A program made the position numbers and the translations under genes. 64,000 nt of DNA, taken from Leptotrichia sp. HSP-536 (GTDB taxonomy: Bacteria > Fusobacteriota > Fusobacteriia > Fusobacteriales > Leptotrichiaceae). Each line of letters opens with the position of its first letter. Within the stretch, counting starts at the first letter, position 1. The stretch covers positions 1,736,001 to 1,800,000 of the forward strand of contig NZ_CP165647.1 of the NCBI RefSeq assembly GCF_041199985.1, written 5' to 3'. The notes under the pieces are model-generated. The model had not been told where the DNA came from, made no database searches, and saw only the letters and a list, made by a program, of their open reading frames with translations. Shown piece by piece: positions 33,558-42,918 of the stretch.

Positions 33558-36386
33558 TTATTTCAAATATTTTTTCAAAAATTTTGCCGTATGTGATTTT
33601 CGTGATTTTATTATTTCCTCTGGAGTCCCTTGTGCAATAATCTGTCCACCTTTATGTCCACCTTCAGGCCCTATATCTATTATATAGTCAGCATATTTTA
33701 TAACATCAAGATTATGCTCAATTACAAGTACTGTATTTCCTTTTTCTACAAGACGATTCAGTACTTCCAGCAGTTTTCTGATATCTTCAAAATGAAGTCC
33801 AGTTGTAGGCTCATCCAGTACGTAAATTGTTTTACCACGTGAAATTTTAGAAAGTTCTGTGGCAAGTTTTATTCTTTGGGCTTCTCCTCCAGAAAGAGTT
33901 GTCGCAGGCTGTCCTAACTGGATATAATTCATTCCCACGTCAATTAATGTTCGCAATTTTCTCTCAAGTGTCGGAATATTCTTAAAAAAATCATATGCTT
34001 CCTCAACCGTCATATCCAGCACATCCGAAATATTTTTCCCCTTGTAATGCACTTCCAGCGTTTCTCTATTATAACGTTTCCCTTTACAAACTTCACATTC
34101 CACATAAACGTCGGGCAAAAAATTCATCTCAATTTTATTAATTCCAGCACCACTACAGGCTTCACATCTCCCACCTTTCACATTAAACGAAAATCTTCCC
34201 TTGCTGTACCCTCTCACTTTCGCATCATTTGTCTGAGCAAATAAATCTCTTATATCATCAAATAATTTTGTATAAGTTGCAGTATTTGAACGAGGAGTTC
34301 TTCCAATCGGCGACTGGTTTATATCAATAATTTTTTCCAAATGTTCAAGACCTTCTATTCCATCATTTTCCAGCGGATACAATTTCCCTTTATTCAGCCT
34401 GTTGTGAAGTTCTGGATAAAGTGTCTGATTTATCAATGTCGATTTTCCACTTCCAGAAACTCCTGTAACCACCGTGAATACTTCCAATGGAATATGAACT
34501 GTAACATTTTTCAGATTATTTCCTTTCGCATTTTTCAAAACAATTTCTTTAGTGGCTTTTCTTCTCTTTTCAGGCACTTCTATTTTTATTTTCCCATTCA
34601 AATATTGTGCAGTCAATGATTTTTTATTTTTCATAACCTGTTTTGGAGTACCTTCTGCAACGACTTCTCCACCATTAATTCCAGCTCCTGGCCCTATGTC
34701 AATCAGATAATCAGCTTCTCTCATCGTATCCTCATCATGCTCAACGACAATCAAGCTGTTCCCAATGTCACGTAAATCCTTCAAAGTTGCAAGCAATTTA
34801 TCATTATCCCTCTGGTGAAGTCCAATGCTTGGCTCATCCAGCACATAAATCACGCCTGTAAGCCTGCTTCCAATCTGAGTTGCCAGCCTTATTCTCTGCG
34901 ATTCCCCACCAGATAGAGTTTTTGTCATTCTGGAAAGGCTCAAATAATCAAGCCCCACATTTATCATAAATTTCAGTCGCTCTTTTATCTCCTTCAGTAT
35001 TTCAGCCGCAATTTGCATCTGCTTTTCAGTAAGTGTAATATTTTCATAAAATTTCAGTGCATCAACAACGCTTACTTCTGTCAAGTCAATAATGCTCTTG
35101 TCATTTACAGTTATCGCCAAAACAACATCTTTCAGTCTTTTTCCCTTACAAGTCTTACAAGTCCTTTCCGTCATATATTTGGCTTCCATCTCTTCCTTTG
35201 CTGACTCCGAAGCAGTTTCTCTATATCGACGCTCAATACCATTCACAATTCCCTCAAATTCTCTATTTCCATTATAACTAAAACTATCCCCGCTCCAAGA
35301 AAACTTAAACTTCTTATTACTTCCATAAAAAATTATATCCTTCTCTTTCCGAGTCAATTCAGACACCTTTTTATCCAAGTCGATTTTATGTGCTTTTGCC
35401 ATTGCTGTGAATAAATCCCAGTTCCATCCCTTTTTTGTAGTCGCTCCTGGAAAAACTATTCCACCTTCATTAATTGACAAATTTTCATCTACAATTAATT
35501 TATTCTCATCCACTTCCAGCCTTGAACCAAGCCCGTTACAAACTTCACAAGCCCCATAAGGTGCATTAAACGAAAACAGTCTTGGTACAACATCTGGAAA
35601 AATTACATCGGGATGATTTGGACAAGAAAAATTTTCACTATATTTGTTATCTTCTCCATTCACATTTGCAATAATTTTTCCATTAGAAAGCTCGCTCGCC
35701 GTTTCGATAGCCTCTGTAATTCTGCTCAAAAACTCCTTGTCATCCTTTTTTACAACAAGCCTATCTACAACAACTTCAATATTATGTCTTTTATTCTTAT
35801 CTAAGTCAATTGTGTCATTCAAGTCCAAAATATTACCATTTACTCGAACTCTCTGAAACCCTTTTTTCTGCAAATTCAAGAACAAATTTTTATGAGTTCC
35901 CTTTTTATCAATAACAACAGGCGATAACACTATCAATTTGTCCTTTTCATTCCGTCCATTCACAAGATTATCTACAATTTCCTGAATCGACTGCTTTTCC
36001 ACCTTCTGATAACAAATCGGACAATGTGCCTCTCCAATATGTGCCCATAAAAGCCTCATATAATCATAAATTTCCGTAGTCGTCCCAACAGTCGAACGAG
36101 GATTTTTCGAAACACTTTTCTGCTCAATCGAAATCGCAGGAGAAAGCCCCTCAATGCTATCCAATTCAGGCTTCTGCATTTGCCCAATAAACATTCTCGC
36201 ATAAGCCGACAAACTCTCCACATACCTCCTTTGTCCTTCCGAATAAATCGTATCAAACGCAAGCGAAGACTTCCCGCTCCCCGAAACCCCTGTAATTACC
36301 ACAAGTTCATTCTTAGGAATCTCAATATCAATATTCTTCAAATTATGTTCCCTTGCTCCAATAATTTTTATCTTGTTGTCTTTCAT
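33558..36386 (-). CDS. uvrA: excinuclease ABC subunit UvrA
   Basis: 942 residues, full length. Two ABC ATPase modules: Walker A GVSGSGKSSLAFDTIY near residue 32 and GVSGSGKSTLINQTLY near 640, with signature motifs TLSGGESQRIRLATQIGS and TLSGGEAQRIKLATELS. Zinc modules are CPNHPDVIFPDVVPRLFSFNAPYGAC-type and CEACSGAGINKIEM. It scans DNA for bulky damage and loads UvrB. uvrC lies 6.5 kb upstream on the same strand; uvrB is not here. Confidence 0.98.
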   Translation of the reverse strand: MKDNKIKIIGAREHNLKNIDIEIPKNELVVITGVSGSGKSSLAFDTIYSEGQRRYVESLSAYARMFIGQMQKPELDSIEGLSPAISIEQKSVSKNPRSTVGTTTEIYDYMRLLWAHIGEAHCPICYQKVEKQSIQEIVDNLVNGRNEKDKLIVLSPVVIDKKGTHKNLFLNLQKKGFQRVRVNGNILDLNDTIDLDKNKRHNIEVVVDRLVVKKDDKEFLSRITEAIETASELSNGKIIANVNGEDNKYSENFSCPNHPDVIFPDVVPRLFSFNAPYGACEVCNGLGSRLEVDENKLIVDENLSINEGGIVFPGATTKKGWNWDLFTAMAKAHKIDLDKKVSELTRKEKDIIFYGSNKKFKFSWSGDSFSYNGNREFEGIVNGIERRYRETASESAKEEMEAKYMTERTCKTCKGKRLKDVVLAITVNDKSIIDLTEVSVVDALKFYENITLTEKQMQIAAEILKEIKERLKFMINVGLDYLSLSRMTKTLSGGESQRIRLATQIGSRLTGVIYVLDEPSIGLHQRDNDKLLATLKDLRDIGNSLIVVEHDEDTMREADYLIDIGPGAGINGGEVVAEGTPKQVMKNKKSLTAQYLNGKIKIEVPEKRRKATKEIVLKNAKGNNLKNVTVHIPLEVFTVVTGVSGSGKSTLINQTLYPELHNRLNKGKLYPLENDGIEGLEHLEKIIDINQSPIGRTPRSNTATYTKLFDDIRDLFAQTNDAKVRGYSKGRFSFNVKGGRCEACSGAGINKIEMNFLPDVYVECEVCKGKRYNRETLEVHYKGKNISDVLDMTVEEAYDFFKNIPTLERKLRTLIDVGMNYIQLGQPATTLSGGEAQRIKLATELSKISRGKTIYVLDEPTTGLHFEDIRKLLEVLNRLVEKGNTVLVIEHNLDVIKYADYIIDIGPEGGHKGGQIIAQGTPEEIIKSRKSHTAKFLKKYLK

Positions 36387-36494
36387 TCTTTTCGATGTTC
36401 CTCTCTCCTAAAATTCCCCTCAATAAGTCAATTCCCTTTTTATTTTTTCTATTTTAAAACAAGAAAAATTATCATCATCTACAGTTTTTAAAGA

Positions 36495-36534
36495 TAAAAA
36501 AGCCTGTTCCATAAATTAACAATCTATGAAACAG
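36495..36534 (-). terminator. terminator downstream of the LprI-like gene
   Basis: Minus strand stem CTGTTTCATA/TATGGAACAG (one G-T pair) followed by GC and six T, 20 bases after the stop codon at 36554. Confidence 0.75.
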
Positions 36535-36553
36535 ATTTTTTTCAATTATTATT

Positions 36554-36952
36554 TTAATTTAAATATTTTTTATATTCATTTGTTAATTCTAGTATTCTTT
36601 GTTGTATTAAACTAATTCGGCCTTCTGTTTCAGATTTTTCTCTAACACATAAGGTATACCAAGTTCTATACATTCCATAATTTCTCATTTCTTCATCTGA
36701 ATATTTTATCCACATTTCTTGAGAATTAATTAACTTCTGCTTTAATTTAGAATAACGCTTTCTATTTTTATCAAATTTCTGAATTAGTTTATTATATATT
36801 TCATCCATTTTTCTTTGTTCATTTTCTAGTACTCTTAAATGTTCTCTATCATTTTCTCCACATTCACCAACAAATTTTCCTGTAATTTTTCCTAAACCTT
36901 TTGAAAAAGAAACTAAAGAAAATATCATAAATATAAAAATTATTTTTCTCAT
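36554..36952 (-). CDS. secreted LprI/DUF1311-like protein
   Basis: 132 residues: signal peptide (MRKIIFIFMIFSLVSFSKG), then a helical domain with ENEQRKMDEIYNKLIQKFDKNRKRYSKLKQKLINSQEMWIKYSDEEMRNY, the DUF1311 pattern (L..AQ..W..Y...EC). Relatives include the lysozyme inhibitor LprI. One Cys lies early and one late (CGEND, LCVRE), which may form a disulfide. It is a single-gene unit between uvrA and the methyltransferase. Confidence 0.7.
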   Translation of the reverse strand: MRKIIFIFMIFSLVSFSKGLGKITGKFVGECGENDREHLRVLENEQRKMDEIYNKLIQKFDKNRKRYSKLKQKLINSQEMWIKYSDEEMRNYGMYRTWYTLCVREKSETEGRISLIQQRILELTNEYKKYLN

Positions 36953-36974
36953 ATTAAATATTCCTTTTATGTTT

Positions 36975-37730
36975 TTATTCTTTTATTGCTCTTGTCGCCA
37001 CAAAACTTGTAATATTAAGTTCATGCAACCTTCCGAATCCATTTGTATCATCATAAATATCTGTTAGTCTAAATCCAGCTTTTAACTGTCCACCTATCTG
37101 TTCTGATATTGTGTGAGAAAATTGAATTCCACAGTCCTGTTCTTCCAGTTGTTTTCTTTGCTCTTCGTTGACTAATGGATTGAATGGGAGACTATTGATG
37201 ATTTTCTCTTCTTTTTCATCTACAGTATAATTTGTTCCAATATCCAAGCCACACAATAAAATCCCACCTTTTTTTAGGATTCGGTAACATTCTTTAAATA
37301 CTGGTTCAACTTTTTCAATATAGCAGTTGCTTACTGGATGAAAAATTATGTCAAAACTGTTATCTGCAAATGGTAATTTTTTTGTCATATCGGCTTTGAT
37401 AATTTCAATTTCATATTTTTCACGTTCTGCAACCATTTTTTCAGCTTCCAGCTGTTTATCTGAATAATCCAGCACAGTACAATTTGCACCTAAAGCTGTA
37501 AATACAGGCATTTGCTGTCCACCACCAGAAGCCAGTCCTAATATTTTTTTATCTTTCATATTTCCAAACCATTCGTGAGGTACAGGATTTGTTGGTGTTA
37601 AGAGAACATCCCAATTACCATTTTTAGCATTTAAATAAGTTTCGTGGCTAATTGGCTGTCCCCATTCCCAGCCTTCTTCAATCCATCGATTAACTGTTTC
37701 TGCATTTATTTCCTGATAAGATTTTATCAT
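36975..37730 (-). CDS. class I SAM-dependent methyltransferase
   Basis: 251 residues. The SAM motif KKILGLASGGGQQMPVFTALGANCTVLDYSDKQLEAEK and ADMTKKLPFADNSFDIIFHPVSNCYIE define a Methyltransf_11-type domain (about 50-165). The family is widespread, and the N-terminal WEWGQPISHETYLNAKNGNWDV is common to this uncharacterised subgroup. Small-molecule or lipid substrate unknown. The ATG at 37730 is used instead of the GTG at 37733. Confidence 0.82.
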   Translation of the reverse strand: MIKSYQEINAETVNRWIEEGWEWGQPISHETYLNAKNGNWDVLLTPTNPVPHEWFGNMKDKKILGLASGGGQQMPVFTALGANCTVLDYSDKQLEAEKMVAEREKYEIEIIKADMTKKLPFADNSFDIIFHPVSNCYIEKVEPVFKECYRILKKGGILLCGLDIGTNYTVDEKEEKIINSLPFNPLVNEEQRKQLEEQDCGIQFSHTISEQIGGQLKAGFRLTDIYDDTNGFGRLHELNITSFVATRAIKE

Positions 37731-37766
37731 CACTTCTACCCCTGTTTTATAATTATTATAATTTTT

Positions 37767-38159
37767 TTATTTTATCTGAATTTTTTTTACATTAATTGAC
37801 CAAATAGTTTCATTATCATAGTCTATAGTTTCTCCAGGTATAAAGTAAACTCTATCTTTTTTCGATATTTTGTTAGTTACATCATCTAATTGTTGGAAAC
37901 TATTAAAATATACTCTCAATGTTGCTCCAGTAGTTTCTTCACCTTGCCAAGTTGTTTTTGTTCGATAAGTTTTTCCATTAATTACACACTTTTTAAAAAA
38001 ATATAGTTCATTTATATCTATATCATCATCATCAAATTCTCCTATATATTTCAAACCATCACAATAACTTCCTGGCTTTATCGTTATTCTTTGTTCTGCT
38101 GACATTCCTAAAATACTAATGAAAATTCCTAAAATTATAAAAAAACTCATCTTTTTCAT
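37767..38159 (-). CDS. small secreted protein of unknown function
   Basis: 130 residues from the ATG at 38159 (AGAGGAG 8 bases upstream; a GTG at 38177 overlaps the RBS). Signal peptide MKKMSFFIILGIFISILGMSA, then a Tyr/Asp-rich domain (GEFDDDDIDINELYFFKKCVINGKTYRTKT) with two Cys. No family recognised. It follows the nucleoside permease gene by 21 bases. Confidence 0.7.
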   Translation of the reverse strand: MKKMSFFIILGIFISILGMSAEQRITIKPGSYCDGLKYIGEFDDDDIDINELYFFKKCVINGKTYRTKTTWQGEETTGATLRVYFNSFQQLDDVTNKISKKDRVYFIPGETIDYDNETIWSINVKKIQIK

Positions 38160-38180
38160 TTTATTTTCTCCTCTCACTTC

Positions 38181-39050
38181 TTATTTTTCATATGGCAATC
38201 CTGATGCCTTCGGAGCTTTTGATTTTCCTACAAATCCAACTAATGCCAATAAAGTTAAAACATATGGTATCATTGTCAAAAATTGTTGAGATATTGGGAG
38301 TCCTATTGTTTTGGAAACGTCGGCGAATGCTTGTCCGAAAGCGAATAATAGGCTTGCTAAGATTGCTCCTAGTGGATTCCATTTTCCAAAAATCATTGCT
38401 GCCATTGCGATATATCCACGTCCTGCTGACATGTTGTTTGAAAAGGCTGGAAGTAAAACTGCTGTAAGGTAAGCTCCTCCAAGTCCTCCCAATGCTCCTG
38501 ACAGAAGTACGCTTATGTATCTTATTTTGTAAACGCTGATTCCTACTGTGTCGGCTGCGAGTGGATGTTCTCCAACTGAACGGATTCTAAGTCCCAAAAC
38601 TGTTTTGTACAGGAAGAAGTACATTGCAATTGCGACTCCGTAAATTATGATTATCATTAATGGACGATTTGCCAATGATTTTGCTAACGGAGTATTTCCA
38701 GCTGTTTTGTAAATGGCTTTTATTAAATAAGAAGTTATTGCGGCCGCAAACAGATTTATTGCAACTCCGCTTATAATTTGATTTCCTTTAAGATTAATAC
38801 TGATTACTGCGTGAATTAGTGAAATTAAGACTCCCACTATCACTCCAAAAATTATTCCTAAATACGGATTTCCTGTGGCAATATTGACAACTGCTGTTGC
38901 AAATGCTGAACTTAGCATAATTCCTTCAAGTCCGATATTAACAACTCCGCTTTTTTCAGAAATACACGCTCCTACGGCTGTTATTAGAATTGGAGGTGCT
39001 ATTATTATTGTTTGCTGTAATAAATTAAATATTTGCTGTAATATATTCAT
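38181..39050 (-). CDS. nucleoside ABC transporter permease (NupQ/YufQ type)
   Basis: 289 residues, about eight membrane helices, BPD_transp_2 family. GACISEKSGVVNIGLEGIMLSSAFATAVV and SVGEHPLAADTVGISVYKIRYISVLLSGALGGLGGAYLT are hallmark motifs of the guanosine/purine nucleoside permeases next to BmpA-type binding proteins. It pairs with the permease at 39098. The substrate-binding lipoprotein is not in the cluster. Confidence 0.88.
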   Translation of the reverse strand: MNILQQIFNLLQQTIIIAPPILITAVGACISEKSGVVNIGLEGIMLSSAFATAVVNIATGNPYLGIIFGVIVGVLISLIHAVISINLKGNQIISGVAINLFAAAITSYLIKAIYKTAGNTPLAKSLANRPLMIIIIYGVAIAMYFFLYKTVLGLRIRSVGEHPLAADTVGISVYKIRYISVLLSGALGGLGGAYLTAVLLPAFSNNMSAGRGYIAMAAMIFGKWNPLGAILASLLFAFGQAFADVSKTIGLPISQQFLTMIPYVLTLLALVGFVGKSKAPKASGLPYEK

Positions 39051-39097
39051 TTTATTTTTCCTTTCTGACTCAATATTTTTTATTTAAATAACTAAAT

Positions 39098-40165
39098 TTA
39101 TGTCGCTTTCTTTTTGTTAAGCATAAACTTAAATAAATTTTCTGATGCTACAAAAATAATGATTAACGCTTGTATAATAAATACAATTTCTTTGTCAATC
39201 TGGTATCTTTGCTGCAACATTTGCCCCCCAACTTCAAGTGCCGCATAAAATATTGCCGCAACTAATATTCCAAATGGATTATTTTTTCCAAGAAGTGCCA
39301 CCGCAAGTCCTGTAAATCCATAATCTCCCATAATAAGCTCTGTATATGTGTACTCTGAAGCCCCACCTAAAACACGTTCAGCTCCTCCAAGTCCAGCACA
39401 CGCCCCAGCGATTCCCATCGCCAAAAACATAATGTATCTTGGATTTATTCCTGCATTTTCAGCAACTGTGTCGCTTTGTCCAACTGCTTTTATTTCGTAT
39501 CCTTTTTTAAAATATTTGAAAAAGAAAAATATTCCTATTGTCAAAAGAATTGCGATTATAAAGCCAAAATTTAAGTTCTGTTTTGTAACTTTTGCAAAAA
39601 GTAATGGCAGTCTTGCTCCTTCAAAGACACGTGGTGATTGTGTATTTTGTGAAGCTGGATCTTTTAAAGGCCCATTTAATAAGAAGTTTTGCACTTCAAT
39701 CATAATGTAGTTTAGCATAATTGTACTGATTACTTCACTCACTCCAAATTTTGCACGCAGCAGTCCTGCTATTCCAGCCCATAAAAATCCTGCAACTACA
39801 GCCACAATTATTACAGCAAATACATTTCCAAAAACATAATTTCTAAATGTAATTGCCCAGAAAGTTGCCGCTAATCCTCCTGCTATCATTTGCCCTTGCA
39901 TTCCAATATTAAACAATCCCGCTTTAAAGGCTACCATTGTCGCAAGTGCTGAAAATATTAATGGTGTTGCAATAAACAATGTTTTTGCAAGTCCACTAAA
40001 GAATGGTGATCTTGGAGAAGTCTGATAAAAAGCTGCTTTCGTCATATCAATGTAGGCTGTAAATGGATTTACACCTTTCGTCATCATTATTATTCCACCA
40101 ATAATTAATGCGATTAATACTGCAATTATAGACGGTAGAAAATCCTTTATCTTATTTTTAATCAT
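39098..40165 (-). CDS. nucleoside ABC transporter permease (NupP/YufP type)
   Basis: 355 residues with about nine membrane helices. FKAGLFNIGMQGQMIAGGLAA and AVGQSDTVAENAGINPRYIMFLAMGIAGACAGLGGAERVLG mark the family. Its start overlaps the ATPase gene end by 8 bases, indicating coupling. Confidence 0.88.
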   Translation of the reverse strand: MIKNKIKDFLPSIIAVLIALIIGGIIMMTKGVNPFTAYIDMTKAAFYQTSPRSPFFSGLAKTLFIATPLIFSALATMVAFKAGLFNIGMQGQMIAGGLAATFWAITFRNYVFGNVFAVIIVAVVAGFLWAGIAGLLRAKFGVSEVISTIMLNYIMIEVQNFLLNGPLKDPASQNTQSPRVFEGARLPLLFAKVTKQNLNFGFIIAILLTIGIFFFFKYFKKGYEIKAVGQSDTVAENAGINPRYIMFLAMGIAGACAGLGGAERVLGGASEYTYTELIMGDYGFTGLAVALLGKNNPFGILVAAIFYAALEVGGQMLQQRYQIDKEIVFIIQALIIIFVASENLFKFMLNKKKAT

Positions 40166-41675
40166 CTATTTTCCCTCCTGCCATTAATATTCCTAATTTT
40201 TCTGTTGTTGCGTCTTTTCTATCCAAAATTCCTACAATTTCTCCTGAATACATTACCGCAATTCTGTCACTTAACGCCATTATTTCCGATAACTCAGCCG
40301 AAACAAGCATTATCGCCTTTTTCTGAGTTTTTTCATTCAAAATTGTATTGTGTATCATCTCAATTGCACCAATGTCGACTCCTCTTGTAGGCTGTGCCGC
40401 AATAATAAATTTATTTTCACGCTCCAGCTCCCTTGCTACAACAACTTTCTGCTGATTACCTCCAGACAGTCCACCAAACTTGATTTTCCCATCTGTTGGT
40501 CTAATATCGTATTTTTCTATATATTCATTAGTTTTTTTCTCAATTTCGCTATAATCCAGCAATACTCCTTTAGAATACTGATCCTGAAGTCCCAAAGCCA
40601 TATTTTCTTCCATTGTAAAATCATCAATAGTCGCCCTTTTGTGTCTGTCTTCAGGTATGTGAGAAAGCCCCTTTTCCTTAATAAGTTTTGGCGTCTTGTT
40701 TTCCAGTTCATCGTTATCTATAAAATATGTTCCGCTATCAACTTTTGCAAGCCCTGCCAAAGCCTCAATAAGTTCAGTCTGTCCATTTCCCTGCACTCCG
40801 GCTATTCCTAGTACTTCGCCTTCACGGATTTCAAACGAAACATCCTTAACTTTCTCAATGCCTCCACTTTTTACTGTCAAATTCTCAACTTTTACAACCA
40901 CATCCCCTAGTTTCACATCTGGCCGTTTCACTTCAAACAGCACAACACGCCCAACCATAAGATTGGCAATTTTTTCCTTTGTAGCTTCCTTAGTTTTCAA
41001 TTCTCCAACGTCGCTTCCACGTCGAATAACTGTAATATTATCTGATAAATCAAGCACTTCCTGCAATTTATGTGAAATAAAAATAATCGTTTTTCCTTCT
41101 TTTATAAGATTTCTCATAATCTCATAAAGCTCTTTTACTTCCTGTGGTGTAAGCACCGCACTTGGCTCATCAAATACCAGTAATTCAGCACCCTTAAATA
41201 ATACCTTTAAAATCTCAATTCTCTGATGAATCCCAACCGACAAATCCGATACTTTCGCATCTGGATCAATGTTTAAGCCATATTTTTCAGAAACTTCCCT
41301 AACCTGCTTTCTTGCAGTATTCAAGTCAAAAAACACTCCGCCTTTTTTAGGCTCAAATCCTAAAACCATATTTTCAGCAACTGTCAAAGTGTCAATTAGC
41401 ATAAAATGCTGATAAACCATTCCAATTCCCAGATTTGCCGCAGTTGTAGGACTGTCAATGTCAATTTTCTCCCCCTTGTAAAAAATCTCACCAGAAGTCG
41501 GAGAATACAGCCCATTCAAAATTTTCATAAGCGTAGACTTCCCAGCCCCATTTTCCCCGACAATCGCATGAATCTCCCCTTTTTTCACCTTCAGCGTAAT
41601 ATCATCATTTGCGACAATTTTTCCACCTAAAAATTCTTTTCGTATATTTTTCATTTCCAAAATATATTCGCTCAT
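40158..41675 (-). CDS. nucleoside ABC transporter ATP-binding protein (NupO/YufO type)
   Basis: 505 residues with two ABC domains, as in sugar and nucleoside importers. Walker A: GENGAGKSTLMKIL and the degenerate GVQGNGQTELIEAL; signatures LSVGIHQRIEILK and LSGGNQQKVVVARELE. It powers the two permeases. First gene of the operon, preceded by a clear promoter. The expected BmpA/NupN binding protein is absent upstream, where a different protein is encoded. Confidence 0.92.
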   Translation of the reverse strand: MSEYILEMKNIRKEFLGGKIVANDDITLKVKKGEIHAIVGENGAGKSTLMKILNGLYSPTSGEIFYKGEKIDIDSPTTAANLGIGMVYQHFMLIDTLTVAENMVLGFEPKKGGVFFDLNTARKQVREVSEKYGLNIDPDAKVSDLSVGIHQRIEILKVLFKGAELLVFDEPSAVLTPQEVKELYEIMRNLIKEGKTIIFISHKLQEVLDLSDNITVIRRGSDVGELKTKEATKEKIANLMVGRVVLFEVKRPDVKLGDVVVKVENLTVKSGGIEKVKDVSFEIREGEVLGIAGVQGNGQTELIEALAGLAKVDSGTYFIDNDELENKTPKLIKEKGLSHIPEDRHKRATIDDFTMEENMALGLQDQYSKGVLLDYSEIEKKTNEYIEKYDIRPTDGKIKFGGLSGGNQQKVVVARELERENKFIIAAQPTRGVDIGAIEMIHNTILNEKTQKKAIMLVSAELSEIMALSDRIAVMYSGEIVGILDRKDATTEKLGILMAGGKIDD

Positions 41676-41732
41676 TTGATTTTCCCTTTCTGATTTTATA
41701 TTTTAAATTACTTATATTTTTCTTTTATTTTT

Positions 41733-41783
41733 ATTATACCACAGCAAATTTTTAGATACAAGACAAATATTCAAATGTTTGTC
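41733..41783 (-). promoter_or_regulatory. promoter and candidate operator of the nucleoside transporter operon
   Basis: Minus strand TTGTAT (41756-41761), 17-bp spacer, extended -10 TGGTATAAT (41733-41738). Just upstream (41762-41783) an inverted repeat GACAAACAT/ATATTTGTC with a 4-base centre touches the -35, a good place for a repressor or activator. The regulator is unknown. Confidence 0.65.
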
Positions 41784-41835
41784 AAATAATCTAAATTTTA
41801 GTAAAAAATTTCTAACTGCTCAAATTAATTAACAT

Positions 41836-42855
41836 TTATCTAAAAAAATCTGATACATAATAATTGGAACTTGTTTTTAATAAATCCAGCACTGCTACTG
41901 GTTTTCTAACTACATTTATTTTATAATCATTATAATAGTACTTAGGATTTTCTCCGCCAATAAATACAATTGTATTATTTTCATTATAAGTATAACCGTG
42001 ATATTCACTATTTTCAAGCAGTAACGGTGTTCTTTTTAATTTTAACTGATTTTTTGCAAGTTCTTCTATAATATTATCTGGAAAACCTGTCAAGTAAATA
42101 TTTCTTTGCAATTCTGGCAATACTGCCTGATCTTCCAGCTTATCAGAAAGCACAATATCCTTGTCAAATTTGTAGACAGAATCATCTGTAAATTTGCTTA
42201 ATCCTGAATTTTCATAAGTTTCCTTTATAAAAAATTCAACATTCGATTTTTCAAAGTTTTCCACAACTTCCTTTCGATGATTTTTCAATTCCTCAATTAA
42301 AAATTCCTTATCTAATTCCGAATAGACATTTCTTGGATTGAAATCTGATTTGTTCAAAAGTTCATAAAGTACAAAAATCTGTCGATTCAAAAATTCCTGA
42401 TCTGTTCCGATATATTCTGTTAAATTAGCACCGCCAGACATTGCGGCTATTTGCTGTCTGTAATAATCATTTAAAGAAGAAGCAGGTAATTCTAGTATTT
42501 TTTCTTCTTCTGACAGCTGATCAATCTTTATATCTTGCATTTCCTGATAAAATCTATTTTCCAAAAGTAATGAATATTTTTTGTCTTTTTTTACATTTTT
42601 TAAAAATGTGTTAAATTCATTATAAAATCTATTTTTCCCAAACAAATCCGTCGGATACGTAATTTCAAATAGCTTTATCTCATAACGTCCTGGTATAACC
42701 TTTCGCATTTTTTCCTCTCCATTAATCATCACTTTCACTTGATTAAATCGAGGCTGCTCCTCTTCCCTCCATTTTATCTCCTTTTTTATTTTATCAAAAA
42801 GAGCAAAACTCGTCATACTGCACCCAAGCAGCATTAAAATTATTAATTTTCTCAA
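41836..42855 (-). CDS. exported protein of unknown function
   Basis: 339 residues from a TTG at 42855. AGGAGG lies 6 bases before this TTG, while a longer frame (from 42888) contains the RBS in its coding part, so the TTG is preferred. Signal peptide MRKLIILMLLGCSMTSFA. The mature part is Glu/Asn/Tyr-rich with no recognised domain (IPGRYEIKLFEITYPTDLFGKNRFYNEFNTFL). It lies between uvrC (63-bp gap) and the nucleoside transporter promoter. Confidence 0.72.
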   Translation of the reverse strand: MRKLIILMLLGCSMTSFALFDKIKKEIKWREEEQPRFNQVKVMINGEEKMRKVIPGRYEIKLFEITYPTDLFGKNRFYNEFNTFLKNVKKDKKYSLLLENRFYQEMQDIKIDQLSEEEKILELPASSLNDYYRQQIAAMSGGANLTEYIGTDQEFLNRQIFVLYELLNKSDFNPRNVYSELDKEFLIEELKNHRKEVVENFEKSNVEFFIKETYENSGLSKFTDDSVYKFDKDIVLSDKLEDQAVLPELQRNIYLTGFPDNIIEELAKNQLKLKRTPLLLENSEYHGYTYNENNTIVFIGGENPKYYYNDYKINVVRKPVAVLDLLKTSSNYYVSDFFR

Positions 42856-42918
42856 GGTTTTCCTCCTGTTATATTCTTTATTTTTCAATTTTTAAAATTT
42901 TAATCTTTAGTATTTAGA

